A program made the position numbers and the translations under genes. The notes beneath the pieces were generated by a model. The model was given only the letters and a program-made list of their open reading frames with translations. It was not told where the DNA came from and did no database searches. From positions 1 through 14,263 of the forward strand of contig JAWLBA010000022.1 of assembly GCA_041395165.1 (NCBI GenBank): DNA of 14,263 bases, given 5' to 3'. This DNA comes from JAIBCM01 sp041395165 (lineage in GTDB: Bacteria > Verrucomicrobiota > Verrucomicrobiia > JADLBR01 > JAIBCM01). Below are positions 8,271 to 14,263 of this stretch, piece by piece; the stretch's first letter is position 1; each line of letters begins with the position of its first letter.

Positions 8271-9247
8271 CACCCATTACCATTGAAGCCGAACAACTAA
8301 CCAAGATTTACAAGACCTACCTCAAGCGATCGGGTTTTACAGGGGCGGTTCGTGATCTTTTTGTGCGCACTCATACTGAAACCATTGCAGCCAATCAAGT
8401 TAGCTTCAAAATTCGAGAAGGGGAGTTAGTAGGCTTTTTGGGGCCAAACGGAGCAGGAAAAACTACGACTTTAAAGATGTTAAGCGGATTGCTTTATCCT
8501 AGTGGAGGGAAAGCTCAGGTTTTGGGATATGTGCCGTGGCAACGAAAACCGGAATTGAAACGGCAATTTGCGCTTGTCATGGGACAAAAAAATCAGTTGT
8601 GGTGGGATTTACCCGCAGCTGAATCGCTAGCGCTCAATCGCGTGATTTATGGTCTTGATAAAACGGAGTCACAACGGACGATTGATGAATTAACCGAGTG
8701 GTTAGATGTTAAGGAAAAACTCCATATTATGGTGCGTGAATTATCTTTGGGCGAGCGTATGAAAATGGAGTTGATCGCAGCGCTTTTGCATCGGCCCAAA
8801 ATTTTATTTCTCGACGAACCTACCATCGGATTGGATGTGGTGTCGCAAAAAAAAGTGCGAGAATTTTTAAAAGATTATACCGCGCAACGAAAAATCACGA
8901 CATTGCTGACGAGCCATTACATGCAAGATATTGAACTGCTTTGCGAGCGAGTGATTATTATTGATCATGGTCGCATTCAGTTTGATGGCGCATTGCGCGA
9001 TATTCTTGATCGTTTTTCCAACGATAAAATCGTTACGTTAACCTTTGAAACTTTTCCTTCTGAATTGAAACTGGAAAATTACGGCGAAATTTTGGAACAG
9101 AACGAGCTAATCGTAAAATTAAAAATTCAACGCCCCCACTTAACGCGTTTTAATCGCGAAATTTTAGGGCAATACCCCATTCAAGACGTCACGATTCAAG
9201 AGGTTCCCATTGAAGACATCATACGGGAACTTTTCTCTGCTCGCTAA
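8267..9247 (+). CDS. ABC transporter ATP-binding protein, ABC-2 / drug-export type
   Basis: A cytoplasmic ATPase subunit of an ABC-2 type exporter, about 326 residues from GTG 8267. Visible motifs: Walker A GPNGAGKTT (about 59-67), Q-loop at MGQKNQLWW (Gln107), signature LSLGERMKMEL (159-169, LSLGE in place of LSGGQ), Walker B ILFLDEP (179-185) and H-loop SHYM (His217). A C-terminal extension of about 100 residues follows. The layout and the sequence between strand 1 and Walker A (YLKRSGFTGAVRDLF) match the YadG/COG4586-like group, whose permeases normally lie next to it. None is present here, as the next gene is fabI on the opposite strand. A TTG at 8222 would extend it by 15 residues that look less conserved. 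Substrate unknown. Confidence 0.88.
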   Translation: MTPITIEAEQLTKIYKTYLKRSGFTGAVRDLFVRTHTETIAANQVSFKIREGELVGFLGPNGAGKTTTLKMLSGLLYPSGGKAQVLGYVPWQRKPELKRQFALVMGQKNQLWWDLPAAESLALNRVIYGLDKTESQRTIDELTEWLDVKEKLHIMVRELSLGERMKMELIAALLHRPKILFLDEPTIGLDVVSQKKVREFLKDYTAQRKITTLLTSHYMQDIELLCERVIIIDHGRIQFDGALRDILDRFSNDKIVTLTFETFPSELKLENYGEILEQNELIVKLKIQRPHLTRFNREILGQYPIQDVTIQEVPIEDIIRELFSAR

Positions 9248-9249
9248 AC

Positions 9250-9286
9250 GAGTTGTCAGTAGTCAGTTTTCAGCTATCAGTGTTTA
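9250..9286 (-). repeat. ACTGA-rich short repeat, copy B
   Basis: Read on the minus strand this block runs CACTGATAGCTGAAAACTGA and then CTACTGACAAC. It shares the units ACTGA, GATAGCT and GAAAACTGA with the block at 750-781. It fills the entire gap between the convergent ABC ATPase and fabI genes, where a terminator would be expected. Confidence 0.5.
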
Positions 9287-9287
9287 G

Positions 9288-10080
9288 TTACATCCCCATA
9301 ACCGAGTAACCACTGTCAACATAAATGGTTTGGCCGGTAATGGAAGCGGCTCCGTCACTAGCTAAAAACACGCCCGTTTGTCCTAACTCAGCAGGGAGCA
9401 CATTGCGTTTTAGGGGAGCATGCTCTTCATAATGTTTCAACATTTCGGTGAATCCTGAAATGCCTCGGGCAGCGAGGGTGTTGACAGGGCCTGCGCTAAT
9501 CGCATTAACACGAATTCCTTGTGGACCCAAATCATAAGCCAAATAACGCACCGAAGCTTCCAGAGAAGCTTTTGCAACTCCCATCACATTATAATGAGGC
9601 ACCACTTTTTCTGCGCCATAATAAGTCATGGCAATAATGCTGCCGCCTTGGCTCATCAAAGGTTCCGCCGCGCGCGTCAGAGCGACTAAAGAATAAGCGC
9701 TAATGTCATGAGCCAGGGTAAAGGCTTCCCGAGAAGTGTTGAGAAAACGATTTTCCAACGCTTCTTTAGGCGCGAAAGCCAGCGAATGGAGTATTAAATC
9801 AACTTGCGTCGTCTGTTTTCTCTACAAAAATCAAAAAATTCATCAATTTCCCAATCCTTTGTCACATCGCAAGGCGCCATAGCTGTGTTTGGGCCAAAAA
9901 CTGTAATCAATTCTTGAACATTTTCTTTAAGCGCTCTCCCTGATAATTAAAAATTAATTTTGCGCCCGCTTCCGCCCAAGCTTGAGCAATGGCCCAAGCA
10001 ATACTACGTTTATTGGCGACGCCAAACACCACGCCCGTTTTCCCTGCTAAAATATTCGATTTTTGCCATAGGCCAAACAC
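9288..10080 (-). pseudogene. fabI: enoyl-[acyl-carrier-protein] reductase FabI, at least two frameshifts
   Basis: FabI reduces trans-2-enoyl-ACP with NAD(P)H in each cycle of type II fatty-acid elongation and is the triclosan target in many bacteria. Family marks are unmistakable: AGKTGVVFGVANKRSIAWAIAQ (cofactor-binding start), YQGERLK, APCDVTKD, ILHSLAFAPKEAL, and the catalytic stretch TYYGAEKVVPHYNVMGVAK with the Tyr and Lys pair, then GPVNTLAARGI and the C-terminal SGYSVMGM. Three frames are needed. The first break is in the AAAGAAAA area (9921-9930), where RLK should continue ENVQELI. The second is at the A-run (TTTT 9816-9819 on the plus strand), where CRE should continue into VDLILHS. 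The start is unclear. GTG 10080 is in frame; ATG 10069 gives a more FabI-like MAKSNILAGK only if one A of the A5 run at 10060-10064 is removed. Repaired length is about 260-265, normal for the family. Confidence 0.88.
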
Positions 10081-10109
10081 GGTGGCTCGGATTTGAGCAT
10101 TAGTCAAGA

Positions 10110-10136
10110 TTGACGCGTTAAAGAAATTGGCGTCAA
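10110..10136. promoter_or_regulatory. inverted repeat between divergent fabI and the 10145 gene
   Basis: TTGACGC at 10110-10116 and GCGTCAA at 10130-10136 are perfect 7-base reverse complements separated by 13 bases. They sit in the short gap between two divergent genes. Each arm also resembles a -35 hexamer (TTGACG), but no convincing -10 was found at the right distance on either strand. It could be an operator or chance. Confidence 0.3.
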
Positions 10137-10144
10137 ATAGGATA

Positions 10145-10530
10145 ATGAGCAATGAATTTGGCTTGGGGTTCATAGCGGTTTTTGAAAAATCGCTCGATCA
10201 ATCGCGCATTGAAACTATTCTTACATCTTGGCTGAATCGTTTTGAAAAGTAGAGCAAGTCGCTTCACACGATGTTGCGACTTTCTCGATTCAAACATTGG
10301 AAGACGTCATTTGGGATGAAAATTTGCAATTTCGCATTTTGAATGGCGACGAATTTTCTTGGGTTTATCTTACCCGAAACAAATTTATCATTGAAACCAC
10401 CGGTCAACCCAATGGCGAAGAAGTCAGCCTTTGCCTGAATTTGTTAACGGAACTTCCGGAATTAAAAACTGTTATTCCCGATTCGGATGAAAAGCGATTA
10501 GAAGAATTAGAAAAGCAGGGGTTGATTTAA
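10145..10530 (+). pseudogene. small protein of unknown function, one frameshift
   Basis: I do not recognise this family. ATG 10145 reads MSNEFGLGFIAVFEKSLDQS and on through LNRFEK to a TAG at 10250. The neighbouring frame continues without break as VEQVASHDVATFSIQTLEDVIW and then DENLQFRILNGDEFSWVYLT to the stop at 10530. Adding one A to the AAAA run at 10245-10248 joins them into about 128 residues. The protein is soluble and acidic, with no signal peptide, membrane segment or cysteine cluster. It ends in a charged tail (DEKRLEELEKQGLI). The upstream AGGA is only 2 bases from the ATG, so the true start may differ. It is divergent from fabI, stands alone, and ends directly at a hairpin terminator, which supports it as a real transcription unit. 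Confidence 0.6.
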
Positions 10531-10569
10531 TTGTAGGGCAAACCGCTCCGCTTGCCCTACAAATTTTTT
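10531..10569 (+). terminator. rho-independent terminator after the 10145 gene
   Basis: A perfect 11-base stem, TTGTAGGGCAA at 10531-10541 with TTGCCCTACAA at 10552-10562, encloses a 10-base loop. It is followed by six T at 10564-10569. The hairpin starts immediately after the stop codon at 10530. The T-run overlaps the stop codon of the convergent transketolase gene. On the minus strand no T-run follows the stem, so termination there would be weaker. Confidence 0.85.
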
Positions 10570-12568
10570 AAAAACTCCTCGCCACTTTCACCACATTCTC
10601 AACGGTAAATCCAAACTCTTTAGCCAAATCCTGATAGGGCGCGCTGGCACCAAAATCGTTTTGCATAATCATTTTACCTTGAGTGCCCACATAACGTTCC
10701 CAACCGAAAGAAACGCCTGCTTCAACGGCTAAACGTCGAGTGACTTGAGAAGGCAAAATCGTTTCACGATAGTTTTCCGATTGTGCTTCGAATAAATCCC
10801 AGCATGGCATCGAAACCACACGCACTTTTTGTCCTTCTTTGTCTTGTGCCAAAATTTTTCCTGCTTCTAAACAAAGTGAGGTTTCTGAACCCGTGCCAAT
10901 CAGAATAAGATCGGGCGTGTTTTTAGGATGCGACTCCCACAAAATATAAGCGCCTTTTCTTAAGCCGCTCGCGGGCGCACAAACCGATTGATCAAAAGCC
11001 GGAACATTTTGACGAGTCAAAGCCAGCACCGTCGGTTTCTCTTTATTTTCCAAAGCGACTAACCATGCGTGAATAGTTTCATTCGCATCGCCTGGGCGAA
11101 TCACGCAAAGATTCGGAATAGCGCGCAATGAAGCGATATGCTCCACGGGTTGATGCGTCGGCCCGTCTTCACCTAAGAAAATGGAATCGTGCGTCATCAC
11201 ATAAATCGTTTGCAAGCGACTCAACGCGGCCAATCGTAACGCAGGCCGCATGTAATCGGTGAAAGTTAAAAAAGTAGAACCGAAAGGAATCAAACCTCCG
11301 TAATAAGCTAACCCGTTGCACACCGAACCCATCCCATGCTCACGAATGCCGAAATGCAAAGTGCGTCCCTGTGGCGTGTTTTTTTGAAATGAGCCAGCTT
11401 CTTTGATCCACGTTTTGGTTGAAGGCGCTAAATCTGCCGAGCCCCCTAGCAAATTAGAAATTTGAGCCATCAACACTTTCAAAATTTCGCCTGAAGCATT
11501 GCGAGTGGCTTGAGCTTTATCAGATGAAAAAGTTGCGATTAACGATTCCAAATTTTTTGGCAATTCACGTTTGATAAATTGTTGCCACAACTTTGCTTTG
11601 TCCGGATGTTTTTGGGCGTAAGCTTGAAACATTTCATTCCAATCCGCTTCTTGTTGTGCCCATTGTTTGCGAAGTTGAACAAAAAAATCTTTGACCTCTT
11701 GCGGCACGTAGAAAAATTGATCTTCCGGCCAACCTAAATTGCGTTTTGTCGCAGCGACTTCTTCTTCGCCAAAGGCGTCCGAGTGGGCTTTAGGGGTGCC
11801 TTGAAGTTTGGGCGATCCTTTGCCAATGATCGTTTTGCCGATAATAATCGTGGGCTTACCTTTTACCGATTGGGCTTCATTGAGAGCCGCTTCAATTTGC
11901 TCGTGATTGTGACCATCTACACGGATCACATGCCAATGATAACCCTTAAAACGTGACTCAACATCGTCGCTGTAAGTCAAATCAGTTTTGCCTTCGATTG
12001 AAATTTCATTGTCATCATAAAACCAAACCAAATTATCCAGCCCGAGGTGGCCAGCATAACTAGCCGCTTCATGCGACACGCCTTCTTCCAAATCGCCATC
12101 TGAAACGATTGCATAAACCCGATGGTTGCTAATGGTAAATTCATTTGTATTAAACGTGGCAGCAAAAAACTTCTGGCCAATTGCCATGCCTACTGAATTG
12201 CCAGTGCCTTGTCCTAAAGGCCCAGTGGTGGCTTCGACTCCTTCGGTAATAAATTGTTCAGGATGGCCTGGGGTTAGGCTGTGAAGTTGTCGAAAGCTTT
12301 TAAGTTGCTCCATTGTCATTTTTTCAAAGCCGGTAAGATGCAGCAAAGAATAAAGCAGCATCGATCCATGACCAGCTGATAACACAAAACGGTCGCGATT
12401 ATGCCAATGGGGATTAGCGGGATTGAATTGCAAGAATTTCGTCCACAACACATAAGAAAAATCTGCGCAACCCATTGGAAGACCAGGATGTCCGCTTTCC
12501 GCTTTTTGAATGGCATCAATGGTTAAAGTTTTGATGGTGTTAGTCACTAAAGTCGCAATCGAATTCAT
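10568..12568 (-). CDS. tkt: transketolase
   Basis: Transketolase moves two-carbon ketol units between sugar phosphates in the pentose phosphate pathway, using thiamine diphosphate and a divalent metal. The protein is 666 residues, the usual length, and unbroken. Seen in order: SGHPGLPMG (His27), AGHGSMLLYSLLHLTG (His67), LTPGHPE (His101), TTGPLGQGTGN, the ThDP/metal motif SDGDLEEG (157-163) with the downstream Asn in DDNEIS, AHSDAFG (His), GSADLAPSTKT, HFGIREHG with Glu410 that activates the cofactor, and GEDGPTHQPVEH. The ATG at 12568 has no Shine-Dalgarno sequence; an 11-base palindrome (GCCGA-C-TCGGC, 12570-12580) ends two bases before it. It is convergent with the small gene at 10145 and divergent from the coiled-coil gene. 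Confidence 0.95.
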   Translation of the reverse strand: MNSIATLVTNTIKTLTIDAIQKAESGHPGLPMGCADFSYVLWTKFLQFNPANPHWHNRDRFVLSAGHGSMLLYSLLHLTGFEKMTMEQLKSFRQLHSLTPGHPEQFITEGVEATTGPLGQGTGNSVGMAIGQKFFAATFNTNEFTISNHRVYAIVSDGDLEEGVSHEAASYAGHLGLDNLVWFYDDNEISIEGKTDLTYSDDVESRFKGYHWHVIRVDGHNHEQIEAALNEAQSVKGKPTIIIGKTIIGKGSPKLQGTPKAHSDAFGEEEVAATKRNLGWPEDQFFYVPQEVKDFFVQLRKQWAQQEADWNEMFQAYAQKHPDKAKLWQQFIKRELPKNLESLIATFSSDKAQATRNASGEILKVLMAQISNLLGGSADLAPSTKTWIKEAGSFQKNTPQGRTLHFGIREHGMGSVCNGLAYYGGLIPFGSTFLTFTDYMRPALRLAALSRLQTIYVMTHDSIFLGEDGPTHQPVEHIASLRAIPNLCVIRPGDANETIHAWLVALENKEKPTVLALTRQNVPAFDQSVCAPASGLRKGAYILWESHPKNTPDLILIGTGSETSLCLEAGKILAQDKEGQKVRVVSMPCWDLFEAQSENYRETILPSQVTRRLAVEAGVSFGWERYVGTQGKMIMQNDFGASAPYQDLAKEFGFTVENVVKVARSF

Positions 12569-12577
12569 AGCCGACTC

Positions 12578-12606
12578 GGCATAGCGCGCGAACTTGGAGA
12601 AGTCAA
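12578..12606 (-). promoter_or_regulatory. tkt: weak candidate promoter for transketolase
   Basis: TTGACT (minus strand, 12606-12601) is a good -35. Seventeen bases later comes TATGCC (12583-12578), which matches only the first half of a -10. Transcription from here would begin almost at the ATG, consistent with the lack of a ribosome-binding site, but the -10 is poor. Confidence 0.22.
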
Positions 12607-12632
12607 TGTTTTCACGGTTTTTGTTACTTAAT

Positions 12633-12660
12633 TTGACAGATTTTATTTTTGTGATTTAGT
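12633..12660 (+). promoter_or_regulatory. sigma-70-like promoter of first coiled-coil gene
   Basis: A perfect -35 TTGACA (12633-12638), a 16-base spacer, and TTTAGT (12655-12660) preceded by an extended -10 TGA. The -10 ends 42 bases before the ATG at 12703. The 29-base block 12630-12658 matches 13961-13989 upstream of the paralogue at 26 positions, which is strong evidence that it is functional rather than chance. Confidence 0.65.
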
Positions 12661-12702
12661 TTGAAGAAATTAATGGATAAACTGTAAGAAGCTTCATAAT
12701 TT

Positions 12703-13887
12703 ATGGCCACTCCCAAAATACTGATTAATCTTGCTAGAAGAGCACGTTATGCTCGAACGCCAGCTGGCCGTGTTGATGAAGCTCTTCGTTTGCGCCGTGC
12801 CTTAAGCAGATTACAAAAGGAGTATCAGTCGGCTTCAGATCTTTTCCAGGAGAAAACCGCCACACACGAGCGTTTATTAGCTGAATACCATAAATTGCCA
12901 CCTCGATGGAAGGAAAATGCTTTGCCGGGATTGGACAAAGCTCGGGAAGAAATGGACGATGCTCGTCATGCTTTATCCAGGATTTCTAATAGATACGCCG
13001 ATCTTCGCTCCCAGGCTGAGGTTGTAGATGTTATTGCCGCGAAGCATGCGGCTAATGTGATAAAACGTGTGACTAAGACAGGGAGTCTTGCGAAAGTAAA
13101 AGAAATCGCTGGCATAGCCAGGCGTGCTGCGGATGAAGCATCAAATCGCCTTCGCTATGCGACCGAGCGTGCCGAAGCCTGTACTAATACAGTGCAGAGG
13201 GATCGCATACGCATCGCTAGCCTTAAGTCAGAGCGAGATTATTTAATTGCACTTCGGGATGCCAGAGTGTCTCCTCCAGACTTGCCACCTGGTTCTCCAG
13301 AAAGACGTTTCTGGGACATGGCTAGGGCGAAAGAGGATCATGCTATTAGAACAATAAATATTGAGCTTGGCGAAGCTCAACGTGTTGCAGATTATGGCGC
13401 TCGAGATTTGGCTCAAGCAGAAGCTCGTGTTTCTGAGGCTCAACGTAAAGCCGATTTTTTAGTGCAAAAAGCCACTGATGCTGAAGCCGAAGTTGCAATC
13501 GCTGAAGCCACTTTGGGTAAAGGTGGCGTTGGCTCTTTGGCATTAGTTACGATTCCTGGAACGATAAATCATGAACTGCCACCTCATCCCGTGGGAGAAG
13601 CTATCAAAGGTGTAGCAGAAGCAGGGCTCACAGCAGTAGAATTTGTGAGTGATGCGAAGACTGGTGCAATCAATGTGGCTGGAGCTGTTGGAACGCTAGG
13701 CTACAAAAGAGATTTGGGTGATACCATTAATCGATTAGAGGAAAATGTGATAGAGGGCGCTGCCTCCGTTGGTGGTAAAAAATTGGGTAAGATTTTTGAG
13801 CAGTTTGAACAGCAAACCGCAGCAGGTTTAGGTAGAATGGAAAATTCAATTAAAGACGGCTCTTTTCAGGCAGGGCTTGGGCTTTAA
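12703..13887 (+). CDS. alanine-rich coiled-coil protein of unknown function, paralogue 1
   Basis: I do not recognise a family. The 394-residue protein has no signal peptide. Residues 1-34 (MATPKILINLARRARYARTP, then GRVDEALRLRRAL) are shared with the next gene, with 15 of 34 positions identical. Residues about 24-110, 130-190 and 200-270 are Ala/Glu/Arg-rich and predicted by eye to be long helices or coiled coils. A Pro-rich break separates the last two (SPPDLPPGSPE, 190-200). Residues 271-335 become Gly/Ala/Val-rich and more hydrophobic (GLTAVEFVSDAKTGAINVAG), then mixed to the end (GSFQAGLGL). This two-part form, helical rod plus glycine-rich hydrophobic tail, could suit a structural, membrane-associating or secreted effector-like protein, but that is speculation. 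It has its own promoter and a weak ribosome-binding site (AAGAAG). Base composition looks slightly richer in G+C than neighbouring genes. Confidence 0.8.
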   Translation: MATPKILINLARRARYARTPAGRVDEALRLRRALSRLQKEYQSASDLFQEKTATHERLLAEYHKLPPRWKENALPGLDKAREEMDDARHALSRISNRYADLRSQAEVVDVIAAKHAANVIKRVTKTGSLAKVKEIAGIARRAADEASNRLRYATERAEACTNTVQRDRIRIASLKSERDYLIALRDARVSPPDLPPGSPERRFWDMARAKEDHAIRTINIELGEAQRVADYGARDLAQAEARVSEAQRKADFLVQKATDAEAEVAIAEATLGKGGVGSLALVTIPGTINHELPPHPVGEAIKGVAEAGLTAVEFVSDAKTGAINVAGAVGTLGYKRDLGDTINRLEENVIEGAASVGGKKLGKIFEQFEQQTAAGLGRMENSIKDGSFQAGLGL

Positions 13888-13963
13888 AGGTGATCGTTGC
13901 TTCCTCTTGTATAGAATCGGAGTAAAATAGTTTCTAAAAGGCAAGAAAATAGCTTGCTGAAAT

Positions 13964-13991
13964 TTGACAGATTCAATTTCTGTGATTTATT
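13964..13991 (+). promoter_or_regulatory. sigma-70-like promoter of second coiled-coil gene
   Basis: A perfect -35 TTGACA (13964-13969), 16-base spacer, and TTTATT (13986-13991) preceded by an extended -10 TGA. The -10 ends 41 bases before the ATG at 14033, almost the same distance as in the first copy. This gene therefore has its own start of transcription and is not simply read through from paralogue 1. Confidence 0.65.
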
Positions 13992-13999
13992 GCCGGGAA

Positions 14000-14017
14000 A
14001 TGATTCCACGGAATCAT
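14000..14017. promoter_or_regulatory. perfect palindrome at the predicted transcription start of paralogue 2
   Basis: ATGATTCC at 14000-14007 and GGAATCAT at 14010-14017 are perfect reverse complements around AC. The site begins about 8 bases after the -10, so it overlaps the expected transcription start and early leader. It could be an operator or, in RNA, a 7-base stem with a 4-base loop. The first paralogue has no counterpart at this position. Confidence 0.4.
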
Positions 14018-14032
14018 GAAGTAAGTTGTATT

Positions 14033-14263
14033 ATGCCCAATCCAAAAGTTTTACTTAGTTTTTTCAGAGCAGGAAATCGTACAGGTAGGTATGTTAATCG
14101 GGTTGATGCAGCACTTCGCTTGCAACGTGCTTTGATGGAGGCAGAGAGGGCGTTGGATGTTTCTAAGCATCTACTTAAAGCAAAAATTGATAAATTGGAT
14201 CATTTGCGAAAGGCAGCTAATTGGACGCCACGTGTCAATAGCGTCCAAGAAGAGGTGAATGCG
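14033..14263 (+). CDS. coiled-coil protein of unknown function, paralogue 2 (runs off right edge)
   Basis: The frame opens at ATG 14033 and continues to the window end (77 codons). It starts MPNPKVLLSFFRAGNRTGRY, followed by NRVDAALRLQRAL, and aligns without gaps to the start of the preceding gene: PK, L, R and the RVD-ALRL-RAL core are identical. Beyond residue 34 the two diverge, but both stay helix-forming and charged (EAERALDVSKHLLKAKIDKL). It is a tandem paralogue with a separately conserved promoter. Length, C-terminal half and function cannot be judged from the fragment. Confidence 0.75.
   Translation, partial: MPNPKVLLSFFRAGNRTGRYVNRVDAALRLQRALMEAERALDVSKHLLKAKIDKLDHLRKAANWTPRVNSVQEEVNA

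Noticed and set aside
13243..13543. Two minus-strand open frames opposite the coiled-coil gene
   Set aside because: The plus-strand frame has a conserved paralogue and a promoter. The minus frames overlap each other and show only low-complexity shadow sequence.
13941..13957. GCAAG...CTTGC stem after the first coiled-coil gene as a terminator
   Set aside because: Five base pairs and no following T-run; no convincing terminator is present in this gap.

Overview
The window is a bacterial chromosomal segment, moderately AT-rich by eye and gene-dense. It carries housekeeping and storage-carbohydrate genes plus an accessory right end. No rRNA, tRNA, transposase, integrase, phage gene or CRISPR array is visible. 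The organism cannot be named from this alone. A Gram-negative-type FabI, a tre debranching/trehalose operon, and three intergenic repeat styles common in environmental genomes would fit a member of the PVC group such as Verrucomicrobiota. That placement is a low-confidence inference.

Layout: (1) 1-256, minus strand, the 5' end of a secreted protein running off the left edge. (2) 257-801, a non-coding stretch packed with small palindromic repeats. (3) 802-8162, minus strand, a cyclic-nucleotide-binding sensor protein followed by glgX/treX, treZ and treY. The last three are tightly packed or overlapping and form a complete route from glycogen or maltodextrin to trehalose. (4) 8267-9247, plus strand, an ABC transporter ATPase without an adjacent permease. 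(5) 9288-10080, minus strand, fabI (enoyl-ACP reductase). (6) 10145-10530, plus strand, a small unrecognised gene ending at a hairpin terminator. (7) 10568-12568, minus strand, transketolase. (8) 12703 to the right edge, plus strand, two tandem paralogous coiled-coil genes of unknown function. Each of these has its own nearly identical promoter at the same distance from the start codon.

Four of the genes (glgX, treZ, fabI and the small gene at 10145) read as intact families only after repair of single-base losses, nearly all in short homopolymer runs; glgX also has an in-frame stop codon. treY, transketolase, the ABC ATPase, the cNMP-binding gene and the first coiled-coil gene are open throughout. 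The pattern suggests uncorrected sequencing or assembly indels at least as much as real gene decay, because fabI is usually essential.

The least explained part is the right end. The duplicated coiled-coil family and its conserved promoter module look lineage-specific, and I recognise no known family there.
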